Assembly (NCBI GenBank): GCA_020161615.1 | Contig: JAIUPD010000001.1 | Span: 372,001 to 436,000, forward strand | DNA length: 64,000 nt | From: Pseudomonadota bacterium | GTDB taxonomy: Bacteria; Pseudomonadota; Alphaproteobacteria; Rhodobacterales; Rhodobacteraceae | Reading direction: 5' to 3' | In this document: positions 10,036 through 18,545 of the stretch, piece by piece | How positions within the stretch are numbered: the stretch's first letter is position 1 | Layout: the number at the start of each line of letters is the position of its first letter | Notes under the pieces: generated by a model | The model's database searches: none | The model's input: the letters and a program-made list of their open reading frames with translations, nothing else | Told to the model about the DNA's origin: nothing | Made by a program: the position numbers and the translations under genes

Positions 10036-11871
10036 ATGTTCCGACTGCCCGCGCTGACCGATCCCCGCCGCTTCGATGCCGATCCGTCGGGCAAGGCGCT
10101 GGGAAAGCTGCCGGAATGGGACCTGAGCGACCTCTACCCCGCGCCCGACGCGCCCGAGGTCGCCCGTGACCTCGACTGGCTGGACGAGGCCTGCGCCGCT
10201 TTCGCCGCCACCTACGAGGGCAAGCTCGATGCGCTGGATTCCGCCGGGATGCTCACATGCATCGAGGATTACGAGGCGATCGACATCACCGCCGGCCGGC
10301 TGATGAGCTTCGCGGGCCTGCGCTATTACCAGATGACCACCGACAGCGAGCGCGCCAAGTTCATGGCCGATGCGCAGGACCGGGTCACCGTCGCGACCAC
10401 GCCGCTGGTCTTCTTCTCGCTGGAGATGAACCGGATCGACGACGCACGGATGGAGGCTTTGCTCTCGGCCAATGAGGCGCTGAACCGCTACCGCCCGGTG
10501 ATCGAACGGATGCGCGCCATGCGCCCGCATCAGCTGTCGGACGAGCTGGAGAAATTCCTGCACGACCAGTCGACCGTCGGCAGCGCCGCCTGGAACCGGC
10601 TCTTCGACGAGACGATGGCGGGCCTGTCCTTCGAGGTCGAGGGCGAAGACGACCCGCTGCCGCTGGAAGCCACGCTGAACCTGCTGACCGACCCGGCGCG
10701 GCCGAAACGCGAGGCGGCGGCCCGGGCGCTGGCCGGCGTCTTCGAGAAGAACATCCGCCTCTTTGCCCGGGTCCACAACACGCTGGCCAAGGAGAAGGAA
10801 ATCTCCGACCGCTGGCGCAAGATGCCGACCCCGCAGCACGGCCGCCACCTGTCGAACCATGTCGAACCCGAGGTCGTGCAGGCGCTGCGTGACGCCGTGG
10901 TCGCGGCCTATCCCCGGCTTTCCCACCGCTATTACGCGCTGAAAGCCAAATGGCTGGGGCTGGAGCGGCTGGAGATCTGGGACCGCAACGCCCCCCTGCC
11001 GCTGGAGAACCCGCGCCTGATCGGCTGGGACGAGGCCAGGACCATGGTGATGGAGGCCTATGGCGCCTTCGACCCGCGCATGGCCGAACTGGCCGAGCCC
11101 TTCTTCACCAAGGGCTGGATCGACGCGGGCGTGAAGATGGGCAAAGCCCCGGGGGCCTTTGCCCATCCTACGGTCACCACCGTCCACCCCTATGTGATGC
11201 TCAACTACCTCGGCAAACCGCGGGACGTGATGACGCTGGCGCATGAGCTGGGGCACGGCGTCCACCAGCGGCTGGCGGCGGGGCAGGGGGAACTGCTGTC
11301 CTCCACCCCGCTGACGCTGGCCGAGACCGCGTCCGTCTTCGGCGAGATGCTGACGTTCCAGAAGCTGCTGGCGGGCGCCAAGACCAAGGCCGAGCGCAAG
11401 ACGCTGCTCGCCGGCAAGGTCGAGGACATGATCAACACGGTCGTCCGCCAGATCGCCTTCTACGATTTCGAGTGCAAGCTGCACGCGGCGCGGCGCGAGG
11501 GGGAACTGACGCCCGACGACATCAACATCCTGTGGATGTCGGTGCAGGCCGAAAGCCTGGGCCCGGTGTTCCGCTTCATGGACGGGTACGAGACCTTCTG
11601 GTCCTATATCCCCCACTTCGTCCATTCGCCCTTCTACGTCTATGCCTATGCCTTCGGCGACGGGCTGGTGAACGCGCTCTACGCCGCCTATCGCGATGCG
11701 CCTGAGGGGTTCCAGGACAAGTATCTGGACATGCTGAAGGCGGGCGGGTCGAAGCACCACAAGGAGCTGCTGGCGCCCTTCGGCCTCGATGCCTCGGACC
11801 CGGCCTTCTGGGACAAGGGGCTGAACATGATCTCGGGCTTCATCGACGAGCTGGAAGCGATGGAGGAATAG
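10036..11871 (+). CDS. pepF: Oligoendopeptidase F, M3 family metallopeptidase
   Basis: This cytoplasmic zinc peptidase cleaves short peptides. The 611-residue protein has the HExxH zinc motif HELGH at residues 403-407 and the downstream Glu-containing helix expected for M3 enzymes (TLAETASVFGE). The N-terminal helical region (WDLSDLYP) is typical of PepF. Length fits the family. It is monocistronic and ends before a strong hairpin. Confidence 0.93.
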   Translation: MFRLPALTDPRRFDADPSGKALGKLPEWDLSDLYPAPDAPEVARDLDWLDEACAAFAATYEGKLDALDSAGMLTCIEDYEAIDITAGRLMSFAGLRYYQMTTDSERAKFMADAQDRVTVATTPLVFFSLEMNRIDDARMEALLSANEALNRYRPVIERMRAMRPHQLSDELEKFLHDQSTVGSAAWNRLFDETMAGLSFEVEGEDDPLPLEATLNLLTDPARPKREAAARALAGVFEKNIRLFARVHNTLAKEKEISDRWRKMPTPQHGRHLSNHVEPEVVQALRDAVVAAYPRLSHRYYALKAKWLGLERLEIWDRNAPLPLENPRLIGWDEARTMVMEAYGAFDPRMAELAEPFFTKGWIDAGVKMGKAPGAFAHPTVTTVHPYVMLNYLGKPRDVMTLAHELGHGVHQRLAAGQGELLSSTPLTLAETASVFGEMLTFQKLLAGAKTKAERKTLLAGKVEDMINTVVRQIAFYDFECKLHAARREGELTPDDINILWMSVQAESLGPVFRFMDGYETFWSYIPHFVHSPFYVYAYAFGDGLVNALYAAYRDAPEGFQDKYLDMLKAGGSKHHKELLAPFGLDASDPAFWDKGLNMISGFIDELEAMEE

Positions 11872-11897
11872 GGGATTCCACCCTTCCCCCGTCAACC

Positions 11898-11924
11898 AAA
11901 CGGCCCCCGGATCGGGGGCCGTTT
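11898..11924. terminator. Bidirectional terminator between pepF and sulP
   Basis: A perfect 11-bp inverted repeat, AAACGGCCCCC/GGGGGCCGTTT, has a 5-base loop. The A-run on one side and T-run on the other serve the two convergent genes. Confidence 0.85.
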
Positions 11925-11930
11925 CGCGTT

Positions 11931-13688
11931 TCAGGCATGGGCGGCGACGGTCGAGGGCGCGGGTACCGGCCGCGGCGCCCCGGTCAGGCTGCGCCAGGCG
12001 TCGTATTGCGACTGGAAAACCCGGCCGTTCAACTCGTCCAGGAAATGCGTCTTGTGCAGGCGGTCCATGACCGGGCCCTTCACCTCGGACAGGTGGAAGC
12101 CGATACCCAGATCCTTGAGCCGGGTGTTGATCGCCTCCAGACTCTCCAGCGCCGAAAAGTCGATGGCGTTGACCGCGGTGCACATCAGGACCACGTGACG
12201 GATCGGGCAATCCTCGGCGATGCGGTCCTGCACCAGATCCTCCAGAAACCGGGCGTTGACGAAATAGAGGCTCTCATCGACGCGCAGCGTCAGGACCTTG
12301 GGGTCCGTCTCGACCTTGTGGCGATTGATGTTGCGGAAATGCTGGGTGCCGGGCACGAGGCCCACCTCGGCCACATGCGGGCGCGAGGTCTTGTAGAGAT
12401 GCAGGCCAATGGACAGGATCACCCCGGCCGAGACCCCCGTCTCAACCCCGAAACCCAGCGTCAGCAGGATGGTCGCCGCGACGGCGAAGAAATCGGCGCG
12501 CGAATATTTCCAGGTCTTCCCCAGGATCGAGAAATCCACCAGCGACAGCACGGCGACGATGATCGTCGCGGCGAGCGTGGCTTTTGGTAGGAAGTAGACC
12601 AGCGGTGTCAGCGCCACGGCGGCGATGGCCAGCCCCACGGCGGTGAAGGCCCCGGCGGCGGGCGTCTCGGCCCCGGCGTCGAAGTTCACCACCGAGCGGG
12701 CGAAGCCCCCGGTCACCGGATAGCCGCCGGTGAAGGCCGCGCCGAGGTTGGCGGCGCCCAGACCGATCAGCTCCTGATCGGGGTCGATGCGCTGGCGCTT
12801 CTTGGCAGCGAGGGTCTGCGCGACCGAAATGGATTCCACGAAGCCGATGACCGAGATCAGGATCGCCGGGACCAGCAGCTGCTTCAGCAGATCCGGCGAG
12901 AAGGACGGCAGGGTCAGCGGCGGCAGCGATTGCGGCACCTCGCCCACCACGGCGACGCCCTGTTCGGCCAGCCCCAGCCCCCAGGTCAGCAGCGTCGTCA
13001 CCAGCACCGCCGCCACCGGCCCGGCCTTGGTCAGCACATCGGCCATCCGCTGCCCCAGTCCCAGGGCCCGCAGGCGCGGCTTCAGGCCCTTCCTGACCCA
13101 GAACAGGAAGCCGGTCGCCGCGACGCCGATGGCCAGCGTGATCGGGTTGGTCTGGCCCAGATGCACGACCAGCGATTCCACCACCTCGATCAGCGTGTCC
13201 CCGCCGCCGCCGATGCCCAGCAGATGCTTCAGCTGGCTGGCGGCGATCAGGATGCCGGACGCGGTGATGAACCCGGCGATCACCGGATGCGACAGGAAAT
13301 TCGCCAGGAACCCGAGGCGAAACACCCCCATCGCCAGCAGGATCGCGCCTGACAGGAAGGCCAGCGTCAGCGCCGCCAGCGCATAGCCCATGGTCCCGGC
13401 CTCGGCCACCTGACCGACCGCCGCCGCGGTCATCAGGGACACCACCGCCACCGGCCCCACCGCCAGCGCCCGCGAGGTGCCGAAGAGGGCGTAGAGCACG
13501 ATGGGCACGACCGAGGCATAGATCCCGGCCTCGGGCGGCAGCCCCGCCAGCAGCGCATAGGCCAGCGATTGCGGGATCAGCATGATCGTGACGATCACCG
13601 CGGCGATCAGGTCGTTGGACAGCGCGTCGCGGTCATAGCGGCGGCCCCAGTCCAGCACGGGGACGTATTGGGCAAGACGAAAGGACAT
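11931..13688 (-). CDS. SulP-family anion transporter with STAS domain
   Basis: The 585-residue protein has a Sulfate_transp core of about 10-14 hydrophobic segments (residues 1-420) and a C-terminal STAS domain (about 440-560). It belongs to SLC26/SulP transporters that move sulfate, bicarbonate or dicarboxylates across the inner membrane. It lies 36 bp downstream of the DUF442-SQR fusion on the same strand, so sulfate or another sulfur oxyanion, possibly export of an oxidised product, is a reasonable guess. Bicarbonate cannot be excluded, given the Calvin genes elsewhere in the window. Confidence 0.9.
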   Translation of the reverse strand: MSFRLAQYVPVLDWGRRYDRDALSNDLIAAVIVTIMLIPQSLAYALLAGLPPEAGIYASVVPIVLYALFGTSRALAVGPVAVVSLMTAAAVGQVAEAGTMGYALAALTLAFLSGAILLAMGVFRLGFLANFLSHPVIAGFITASGILIAASQLKHLLGIGGGGDTLIEVVESLVVHLGQTNPITLAIGVAATGFLFWVRKGLKPRLRALGLGQRMADVLTKAGPVAAVLVTTLLTWGLGLAEQGVAVVGEVPQSLPPLTLPSFSPDLLKQLLVPAILISVIGFVESISVAQTLAAKKRQRIDPDQELIGLGAANLGAAFTGGYPVTGGFARSVVNFDAGAETPAAGAFTAVGLAIAAVALTPLVYFLPKATLAATIIVAVLSLVDFSILGKTWKYSRADFFAVAATILLTLGFGVETGVSAGVILSIGLHLYKTSRPHVAEVGLVPGTQHFRNINRHKVETDPKVLTLRVDESLYFVNARFLEDLVQDRIAEDCPIRHVVLMCTAVNAIDFSALESLEAINTRLKDLGIGFHLSEVKGPVMDRLHKTHFLDELNGRVFQSQYDAWRSLTGAPRPVPAPSTVAAHA

Positions 13689-13724
13689 GGTTCAGGCTTT
13701 CCGGGTCGTTCTCGGGTCGTGGTC

Positions 13725-15404
13725 TCAGGCGGCAGGGGCGGTGACCTTTTCGGGCTTTACCATCCATTCCTTCCCGCGCAGCATGCCCTGCCAATAGACG
13801 GGCGGCAGCAGTTTTTCCTTGAGCAGCCAGGCGGTGCGGCTGGGTTTCGTGCCGTCGATGACGAATTTCGGGAAGGAGGGCAGCAGCGCCCCGCCATAGC
13901 CGAATTCCGCCAGCACGATCTTGCCACGCTCGACCGTCAAGGGACATGAGCCATAGCCGTTATAAATCGCCGAGGGCGAGCGCCCGTCGATGTCGTCGGC
14001 CACATTCTGCGCCACCACCGGCGCCTGCATCCGCGCCGCGGCGGCGGTCTTGGCATTGGGCGCGTTCATCACATCGCCCAGCGACCAGATGTTGTCATAG
14101 CTCTTGTGCCGCAGCGTCGCCTGATCCACGTCCACCCAGCCCGCGGCATCGGCCAGGGGCGAGACGCGGATGAAATCGGGCGCCACCTGCGGGGGCACCA
14201 CATGCAGCATGTCGAAGTCCATGGTGACGGTCATGGGCTCTGTCTCGGGCCTCGCCACCCGGAAGGTGGCCTTGCGCGAGGGTCCGTCCACGGCAATCAG
14301 ATTATGGAAGAAATTCAGGTTGATCCCGTATTTCTTCACATAGGCCTCCAGCGCCGGGACGTAATCCTTGACGCCGAACAGCACCCCGCCCGCGTTGTTG
14401 AACTGGATGTCGATATCCGTCAGCACCCCGCGCCTCAGCCAGGCATCGGCGCTGAGATACATCGCCTTTTGCGGCGCGCCCGCGCATTTGATCGGCATCG
14501 GCGGCTGGGTGAAGATCGCCCGCCCGCGCTTCAGCCCCTGCACCAGCTCCCAGGTATAAGGCGCGAGGTCGTAGCGGTAGTTCGAGGTCACGCCGTTGCG
14601 GCCCAGCGTCTCGTGCAGCCCCTCGATCCGGCCCCAGTCGAGCTTCAGACCCGGGGTGACGATCATCCGGCCGTATTTCACCACCCGGCAGCCATCCAGA
14701 ATGACGGCGTTATTGGCGGGTTCGAAGGCTGCGACGGCCGACTTTATCCAATGGACCCCGGCCGGAATCAGGCTGCCCATGGTCCGCGCGGTGGTCTGCG
14801 CGTCGAAAATGCCGCCGCCGACCATCGTCCAGCCCGGCTGATAGTAATGGATGTCCGCCGGGTCGATCAGGGCGACGCTCAGATCGGGCTTGCGCGATTT
14901 CAGCGACGCGGCGGCCGAGATGCCGCCCGCACCCGCCCCCACGATCACCACGTCGAAACGGGCGTCGCCCGTATCGGTGGGGGTCCGCCCGCCGTTGGCA
15001 ATGCGCCGCGCCACGCCGTTCATGTCGTAGCCCGCGGCCTTCGTCGCCGCCAGGATCTCGGGCAGGGGGCGGGTATTCGCCTCGGCCAGCGACCAGAGCG
15101 TCGCCGAGCGGGTGCCGGTCCGGCAATAGGCCAGCACCGGGCCGGGCAGATCGCGCAGCGCCGCGCCCATCGCCGCGGCATCCTCGTCGCGGACGAGGCC
15201 CGGGGTGACGGGGATATAGCGCGCCTCCATCCCGGCGGCCTGTGCGGCCGCCTCGATCTCGGCGAAACCGGGCTGGTCGGCGGCCTCGGCATCGGGGCGG
15301 TTGCAGACGATGGCGCGAAAGCCCTGCGCGCGGGCTTCGGCCACATCGGCGACGCCAATCTGCGGCGCCACCGAGAGCTTGTCGGAAATCTTCCTGGGTT
15401 CCAT
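13725..15404 (-). CDS. DUF442 (Blh-type) domain fused to type II sulfide:quinone oxidoreductase
   Basis: The 559-residue protein joins two modules. Residues 1-125 are a DUF442/TIGR01244 domain with the loop CRTGTRS (Cys94). From residue 150 there is an FAD-dependent oxidoreductase (VVIVGAGAGG). The second half matches type II SQR, including Cys307 in IKCAGAPQK and Cys487 in GYGSCPL, the two positions that carry the polysulfide in mitochondrial SQOR. The predicted reaction is sulfide oxidation at the membrane with electrons passed to quinone. The DUF442 loop resembles a rhodanese loop, hinting at persulfide transfer. It is the first gene of a pair with sulP. Confidence 0.87.
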   Translation of the reverse strand: MEPRKISDKLSVAPQIGVADVAEARAQGFRAIVCNRPDAEAADQPGFAEIEAAAQAAGMEARYIPVTPGLVRDEDAAAMGAALRDLPGPVLAYCRTGTRSATLWSLAEANTRPLPEILAATKAAGYDMNGVARRIANGGRTPTDTGDARFDVVIVGAGAGGISAAASLKSRKPDLSVALIDPADIHYYQPGWTMVGGGIFDAQTTARTMGSLIPAGVHWIKSAVAAFEPANNAVILDGCRVVKYGRMIVTPGLKLDWGRIEGLHETLGRNGVTSNYRYDLAPYTWELVQGLKRGRAIFTQPPMPIKCAGAPQKAMYLSADAWLRRGVLTDIDIQFNNAGGVLFGVKDYVPALEAYVKKYGINLNFFHNLIAVDGPSRKATFRVARPETEPMTVTMDFDMLHVVPPQVAPDFIRVSPLADAAGWVDVDQATLRHKSYDNIWSLGDVMNAPNAKTAAAARMQAPVVAQNVADDIDGRSPSAIYNGYGSCPLTVERGKIVLAEFGYGGALLPSFPKFVIDGTKPSRTAWLLKEKLLPPVYWQGMLRGKEWMVKPEKVTAPAA

Positions 15405-15607
15405 GGGTCTTGTCCTCCGGGGGCAGGGCAGGCGCCTCCCGCCGGGACGCGCAAAGAGGCGTCTCAGCTACCGCTTTCAGCCCTACCGGTCAGTGATCAA
15501 GTCACTAGATATACAGAAATTCGGATTTTGGAATATATTTTTCGACCTGAAGCGAGATTTTGTCTGGCCGGGCCAGGGAACGAGGGCCGCTTTCTGGGAG
15601 AACCCAA
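15405..15607. promoter_or_regulatory. AT-rich promoter region upstream of the DUF442-SQR gene
   Basis: No gene is visible here. A stretch at about 15495-15545 is far more AT-rich than its surroundings (GATATACAG ... GGAATATATTTTT) and forms an imperfect inverted repeat of ATATAC/AATATATT type. ArsR-type BigR/SqrR regulators bind AT-rich dyads before such genes in other alphaproteobacteria, so this is a plausible operator, but the match is by position and composition only. Confidence 0.4.
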
Positions 15608-15700
15608 GAGGCGGGGGGCTGCCGCCCCCCGCGCCCCCCGCTTCAAGGAGGGTTTTCCACCCTCCTTGAAAATCCTCCCGAGGATAGTTGAAGAACGAAG
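15608..15700 (+). repeat. Intergenic hairpin repeat, copy 2
   Basis: A GC-rich block (GGCGGGGGGCTGCCGCCCCC) is followed by a perfect 11-bp hairpin TTCAAGGAGGG/CCCTCCTTGAA with loop TTTTCCA at 15642-15670. Then comes AAATCCTCCCGAGGATAGTTG. An inverted copy lies at 16784-16862, so the two flank galD. Confidence 0.75.
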
Positions 15701-15705
15701 AGGGG

Positions 15706-16773
15706 TCAGGCGTGCGGGAAAACGCGGCCGTCAAAGAGCTTGCGCGCGGTGCGCAGCGTGCCGGCGCCGGTGACCGCACCCATGGAATCGGTCTCGATCA
15801 ATACCTCGGCGGCGCCGGTCGGGTGTTCGATCAGGTAGCGGCCATCAGCAGGAAGCTGCGCCAGCTTCGCCGCGGGCGAGCCCTCCAGCGTGCAGGCGGT
15901 GGCGACGCTGACCGCGGCGAAGACGCCAATGGAGGCATGGCAACGGTGCGGGATGAAGCTGCGGGTGCTGATCGCGCCGCCATTCTTCGCCCGCGAGACC
16001 AGGGTCATCTTCGGCACCGATTTCTCGGTCACGTCGCCGAGGTTCATCAGCGGCCCGACTTGCAGGCGGATCGATTCCAGCTTCGCCTTCAAGGCGCTGT
16101 CGCCGTCCAGCACCTCGCGGCTCTCCTCACCGGTCAGGCCAAAGGCCGCGGCCTCCATGATCACGCAGGGCATGCCGTTGTCGATCAGCGTGCAGTCAAC
16201 CCCGTCGATCACATCGACCACGTTGCCCGAGGGCAAAAGGCTGCCGCACATCGATCCGGCGATGTTCTGGAACATCAGCGGCACCGGTGCATGACGGCCC
16301 GGCACGCCGTCGATCCGCGCCTCGCCCCGGTAGCTGACCCTGCCGCCCGGGGTCTGCACCCGGGCCAGCGCCACCTCGCCGGTGTTCAGCATGTGGATTC
16401 GTACCGGCGTCTCATCCCCGGCGGGCGCCACCAGCCCGCGCTCGATTGCCGCGGGGCCGACGCCCGCCAGGATATTGCCGCAGCCCTGCGCGTCCGAGAC
16501 CAGCGCCTGGTCGACATAGACCTGCAGGAACAGGTAATCGACATCGGCATCCGGGCGCGACGCCGGGGCCAGGAGCGCCACTTTCGAGGTCAGCGGATCC
16601 GCACCGCCGATCCCGTCAATCTGCCGCGCATCGGGCGAGCCCATGATCGCCAGCAGCAGCGCGTCGCGCGCGGCCGTTTCGCTGGGCAGGTCGGAGGCAA
16701 GGAAATACGCCCCTTTCGAGGTTCCGCCCCGCATCCAGAGACAGGGAATGCCTTCTTCGACCGGATTGCCCAT
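15706..16773 (-). CDS. galD: 4-oxalomesaconate tautomerase, PrpF/GalD family
   Basis: The 355-residue protein belongs to the PrpF-like isomerase family (CLWMRGGTSKGAYF near residue 12, GCGNILAGVG near 130). In Pseudomonas putida GalD interconverts keto and enol forms of 4-oxalomesaconate in gallate degradation. Its neighbours GalC and GalB define the same pathway, which makes this better than the alternative PrpF (methylaconitate isomerase). The ATG at 16773 has GGAG upstream; eleven extra residues of open frame are dropped. Copies of an intergenic repeat flank the gene on both sides, one of them between galC and galD. Confidence 0.85.
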   Translation of the reverse strand: MGNPVEEGIPCLWMRGGTSKGAYFLASDLPSETAARDALLLAIMGSPDARQIDGIGGADPLTSKVALLAPASRPDADVDYLFLQVYVDQALVSDAQGCGNILAGVGPAAIERGLVAPAGDETPVRIHMLNTGEVALARVQTPGGRVSYRGEARIDGVPGRHAPVPLMFQNIAGSMCGSLLPSGNVVDVIDGVDCTLIDNGMPCVIMEAAAFGLTGEESREVLDGDSALKAKLESIRLQVGPLMNLGDVTEKSVPKMTLVSRAKNGGAISTRSFIPHRCHASIGVFAAVSVATACTLEGSPAAKLAQLPADGRYLIEHPTGAAEVLIETDSMGAVTGAGTLRTARKLFDGRVFPHA

Positions 16774-16783
16774 CTTTGCGCTC

Positions 16784-16862
16784 CAAATATCCACGGGGAT
16801 TTTCAAGGGGGGCGTGCCCCCCTTGAAGCAGGGGGTGCGGGGGGCGGCAGCCCCCCGCTTCC
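16784..16862 (-). repeat. Intergenic hairpin repeat, copy 3 (inverted)
   Basis: On the minus strand this repeats the order of copy 2: a GC-rich block, then a hairpin, then ATCCCCGTGGATATTTGGAG. The hairpin stem TTCAAGGGGGGC/GCCCCCCTTGAA is a perfect 12 bp at 16802-16827. The stem bases differ from copy 2 but remain paired. Confidence 0.75.
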
Positions 16863-16863
16863 G

Positions 16864-17535
16864 TCAGATGTACTTCAGGCCCTTTTCCTCAAGTCGCGGC
16901 CGCATCTTGTAGATGTCGAGCCCCAACTCGCCCGAGGCCAGCTTGACCCGCTTCGCTTCCTCGGCGTCAAGCCGCGCCTGCGCGGCCTTCGCCACCTCGG
17001 CCGCCTTCGCGCGCGGCACGATGACCACGCCGTCGTCATCGGCGATCACCACGTCGCCCGGGTTGACCAGCGCGCCGGCGCAGACCACCGGCACGTTGAC
17101 CGAGCCCAGCGTTTCCTTCACCGTGCCCTGGGCCGAGACCGCGGTCGACCAGACGCCGAAGCCCATGCCGCGCAGGTCGCGCGTGTCCCGCACGCCCGCG
17201 TCGATGATCAGCGCCTTGCAGCCCCGCGCCATGGCCGAGGTCGCCAGGAGGTCGCCGAAATAGCCCATGTCGCAGGGCGAGGTGGGCGCCAGCACCATCA
17301 CATCGCCCGCCTGCAATTGTTCGATCGCCACATGGATCATCCAATTGTCGCCGGGGGGCGCCGAGATGGTCACGGCCGAGCCGCAGATCGTCAGATCCTG
17401 CTGGATCGGGCGCATCTTGCAGCCCATGAGGCCCGTGCGCCCCTGCGCCTCGTGCACCGTGGCGACGCCCGCCTTGCCGAGGGCTTCGATGATCGCCTTC
17501 TCGGCGCGGTCGATGGTCTGGACGACGACTCCCAT
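16864..17535 (-). CDS. galC: 4-carboxy-4-hydroxy-2-oxoadipate aldolase (RraA fold)
   Basis: This enzyme (GalC/LigK/ProA) splits 4-carboxy-4-hydroxy-2-oxoadipate to pyruvate and oxaloacetate, the last step of protocatechuate or gallate 4,5-cleavage. The 223-residue protein has the RraA-like fold with the active-site phrase [14 protein letters not shown] and the C-terminal [17 protein letters not shown], as in class II pyruvate aldolases. It lies between galB and galD. An RNase E inhibitor (RraA) function is unlikely given the neighbours and the length. Confidence 0.9.
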   Translation of the reverse strand: MGVVVQTIDRAEKAIIEALGKAGVATVHEAQGRTGLMGCKMRPIQQDLTICGSAVTISAPPGDNWMIHVAIEQLQAGDVMVLAPTSPCDMGYFGDLLATSAMARGCKALIIDAGVRDTRDLRGMGFGVWSTAVSAQGTVKETLGSVNVPVVCAGALVNPGDVVIADDDGVVIVPRAKAAEVAKAAQARLDAEEAKRVKLASGELGLDIYKMRPRLEEKGLKYI

Positions 17536-17576
17536 GGGTCAGCCTTTCTGTTCGGCACAAGGTTCGGCTCTGGGCC

Positions 17577-17660
17577 GGATCGTGAAGGGGCTCAGCCCCC
17601 GAAACAGGCGGGGGCACCGTCGGCCGGTGCCCCCGAGACCCCCCGGCGCGGGCTTGCAAC
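17577..17660. terminator. GC-rich hairpin between galB and galC
   Basis: A perfect 11-bp stem CGGGGGCACCG/CGGTGCCCCCG with a 5-base loop lies at 17609-17635, inside the 152-bp galB-galC gap. There is no T-run, so it could be an mRNA-stabilising or processing structure rather than a terminator. Its C-rich flank resembles the dispersed repeat family. Confidence 0.45.
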
Positions 17661-17687
17661 CGCGCGGGGGAAACGGAGCCTCGGCTC

Positions 17688-18422
17688 TCAGAGTTCGTCC
17701 ACCGTGCGCGGGAAGATCGACTCGAAACCCTCGGCGTATTTGCAATCGCGCCCGCCGGACATGCCGCCCGAGTTGCGCTTGAAATGGTTCGCCCGCTGCT
17801 GGGCCACGCGGGTGTAATAATCCCACAGATGCACCTGGCCGTTCATGTGCTCCATGGCGGCACGCTTTTTCTCCCAGACGGGCGTGATGTCCAGGAAGAC
17901 CGAGGGCTTCCAGCCCATCTGCTCGGTCTGGTGCGGCTCGAACAGGTAGACCTGCGGCGCGCCCAGCACCTTCTCGCCCGGGTTGTGGCCCCAGGCCTGG
18001 GCGGTGGCGCGGCATTCCAGCACGATCTGCGTCGTGTTCATGTGGTCCGAGTTATAGGGGTCCCAGCGCGAATGCGACATCAGGAACGCGGGCTGCACGT
18101 CGCGCATGACCTGCACCAGCTTCATGCGGTCGTCGCGGGTGAAATCCATCGGGTAATCGCCGAGGTCGAATTCCACGAGGTCATGCACGCCCAGCACCTT
18201 GGCGGCGGCCTCGGCCTCGGTCTTGCGGATCGACTTCACCTCGTCGAGGGTCTTGCCCTCTTTCCACAGCTTCGCGCTCTCGCCGCGCTCGCCATAGGAC
18301 AGGCACACCACGGTGACGTTGTAGCCCAACTCGGCATGCAGCGCGATCGCCCCGCCGCAGCGCCAGACGAAATCGGCCGCATGGGCGCTGACGATCAGCG
18401 CGGTCTTTTTCTTCTCGGTCAT
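17688..18422 (-). CDS. galB: 4-oxalomesaconate hydratase, PIG-L fold (GalB)
   Basis: The 244-residue protein has the PIG-L/LmbE deacetylase fold: SAHAADFVWRCGGAIA replaces the usual HPDD start, and SHSRWDPYNSDHM holds the later metal ligands. GalB of Pseudomonas putida is a hydratase of this fold, unlike the amidohydrolase-type LigJ, and shares the AHAADF variant. With GalC and GalD it completes 4-oxalomesaconate breakdown. ATG at 18422 follows GGAG; twelve extra residues of open frame are dropped. It is divergent from the DUF1932 gene. Confidence 0.87.
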   Translation of the reverse strand: MTEKKKTALIVSAHAADFVWRCGGAIALHAELGYNVTVVCLSYGERGESAKLWKEGKTLDEVKSIRKTEAEAAAKVLGVHDLVEFDLGDYPMDFTRDDRMKLVQVMRDVQPAFLMSHSRWDPYNSDHMNTTQIVLECRATAQAWGHNPGEKVLGAPQVYLFEPHQTEQMGWKPSVFLDITPVWEKKRAAMEHMNGQVHLWDYYTRVAQQRANHFKRNSGGMSGGRDCKYAEGFESIFPRTVDEL

Positions 18423-18545
18423 GGAAAGCTCCTCCAGATCTGGCCGCACTCTGCACATCCTCGGGGCCGGAAGTCCAATCGGAAAGCCGTGCGCCGGTAT
18501 AAGAGAGTGCTATAGTCGCGCCGCGCAGAGCGGAAGGACACGGCC

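Noticed and set aside
13725-14100. Frameshift or misassembly joining the two halves of the DUF442-SQR gene
   Set aside because: The reading frame is continuous with normal codon use across the junction, and such fusions are known in alphaproteobacteria.
15608-16862. Transposon or insertion sequence around galD, because inverted repeats flank it
   Set aside because: No transposase, no target duplication, and the same elements occur singly elsewhere; they behave as dispersed intergenic repeats.
15688-17817. 709-codon open frame on the plus strand
   Set aside because: Runs through the repeats and opposite galD and galC; not protein-like.
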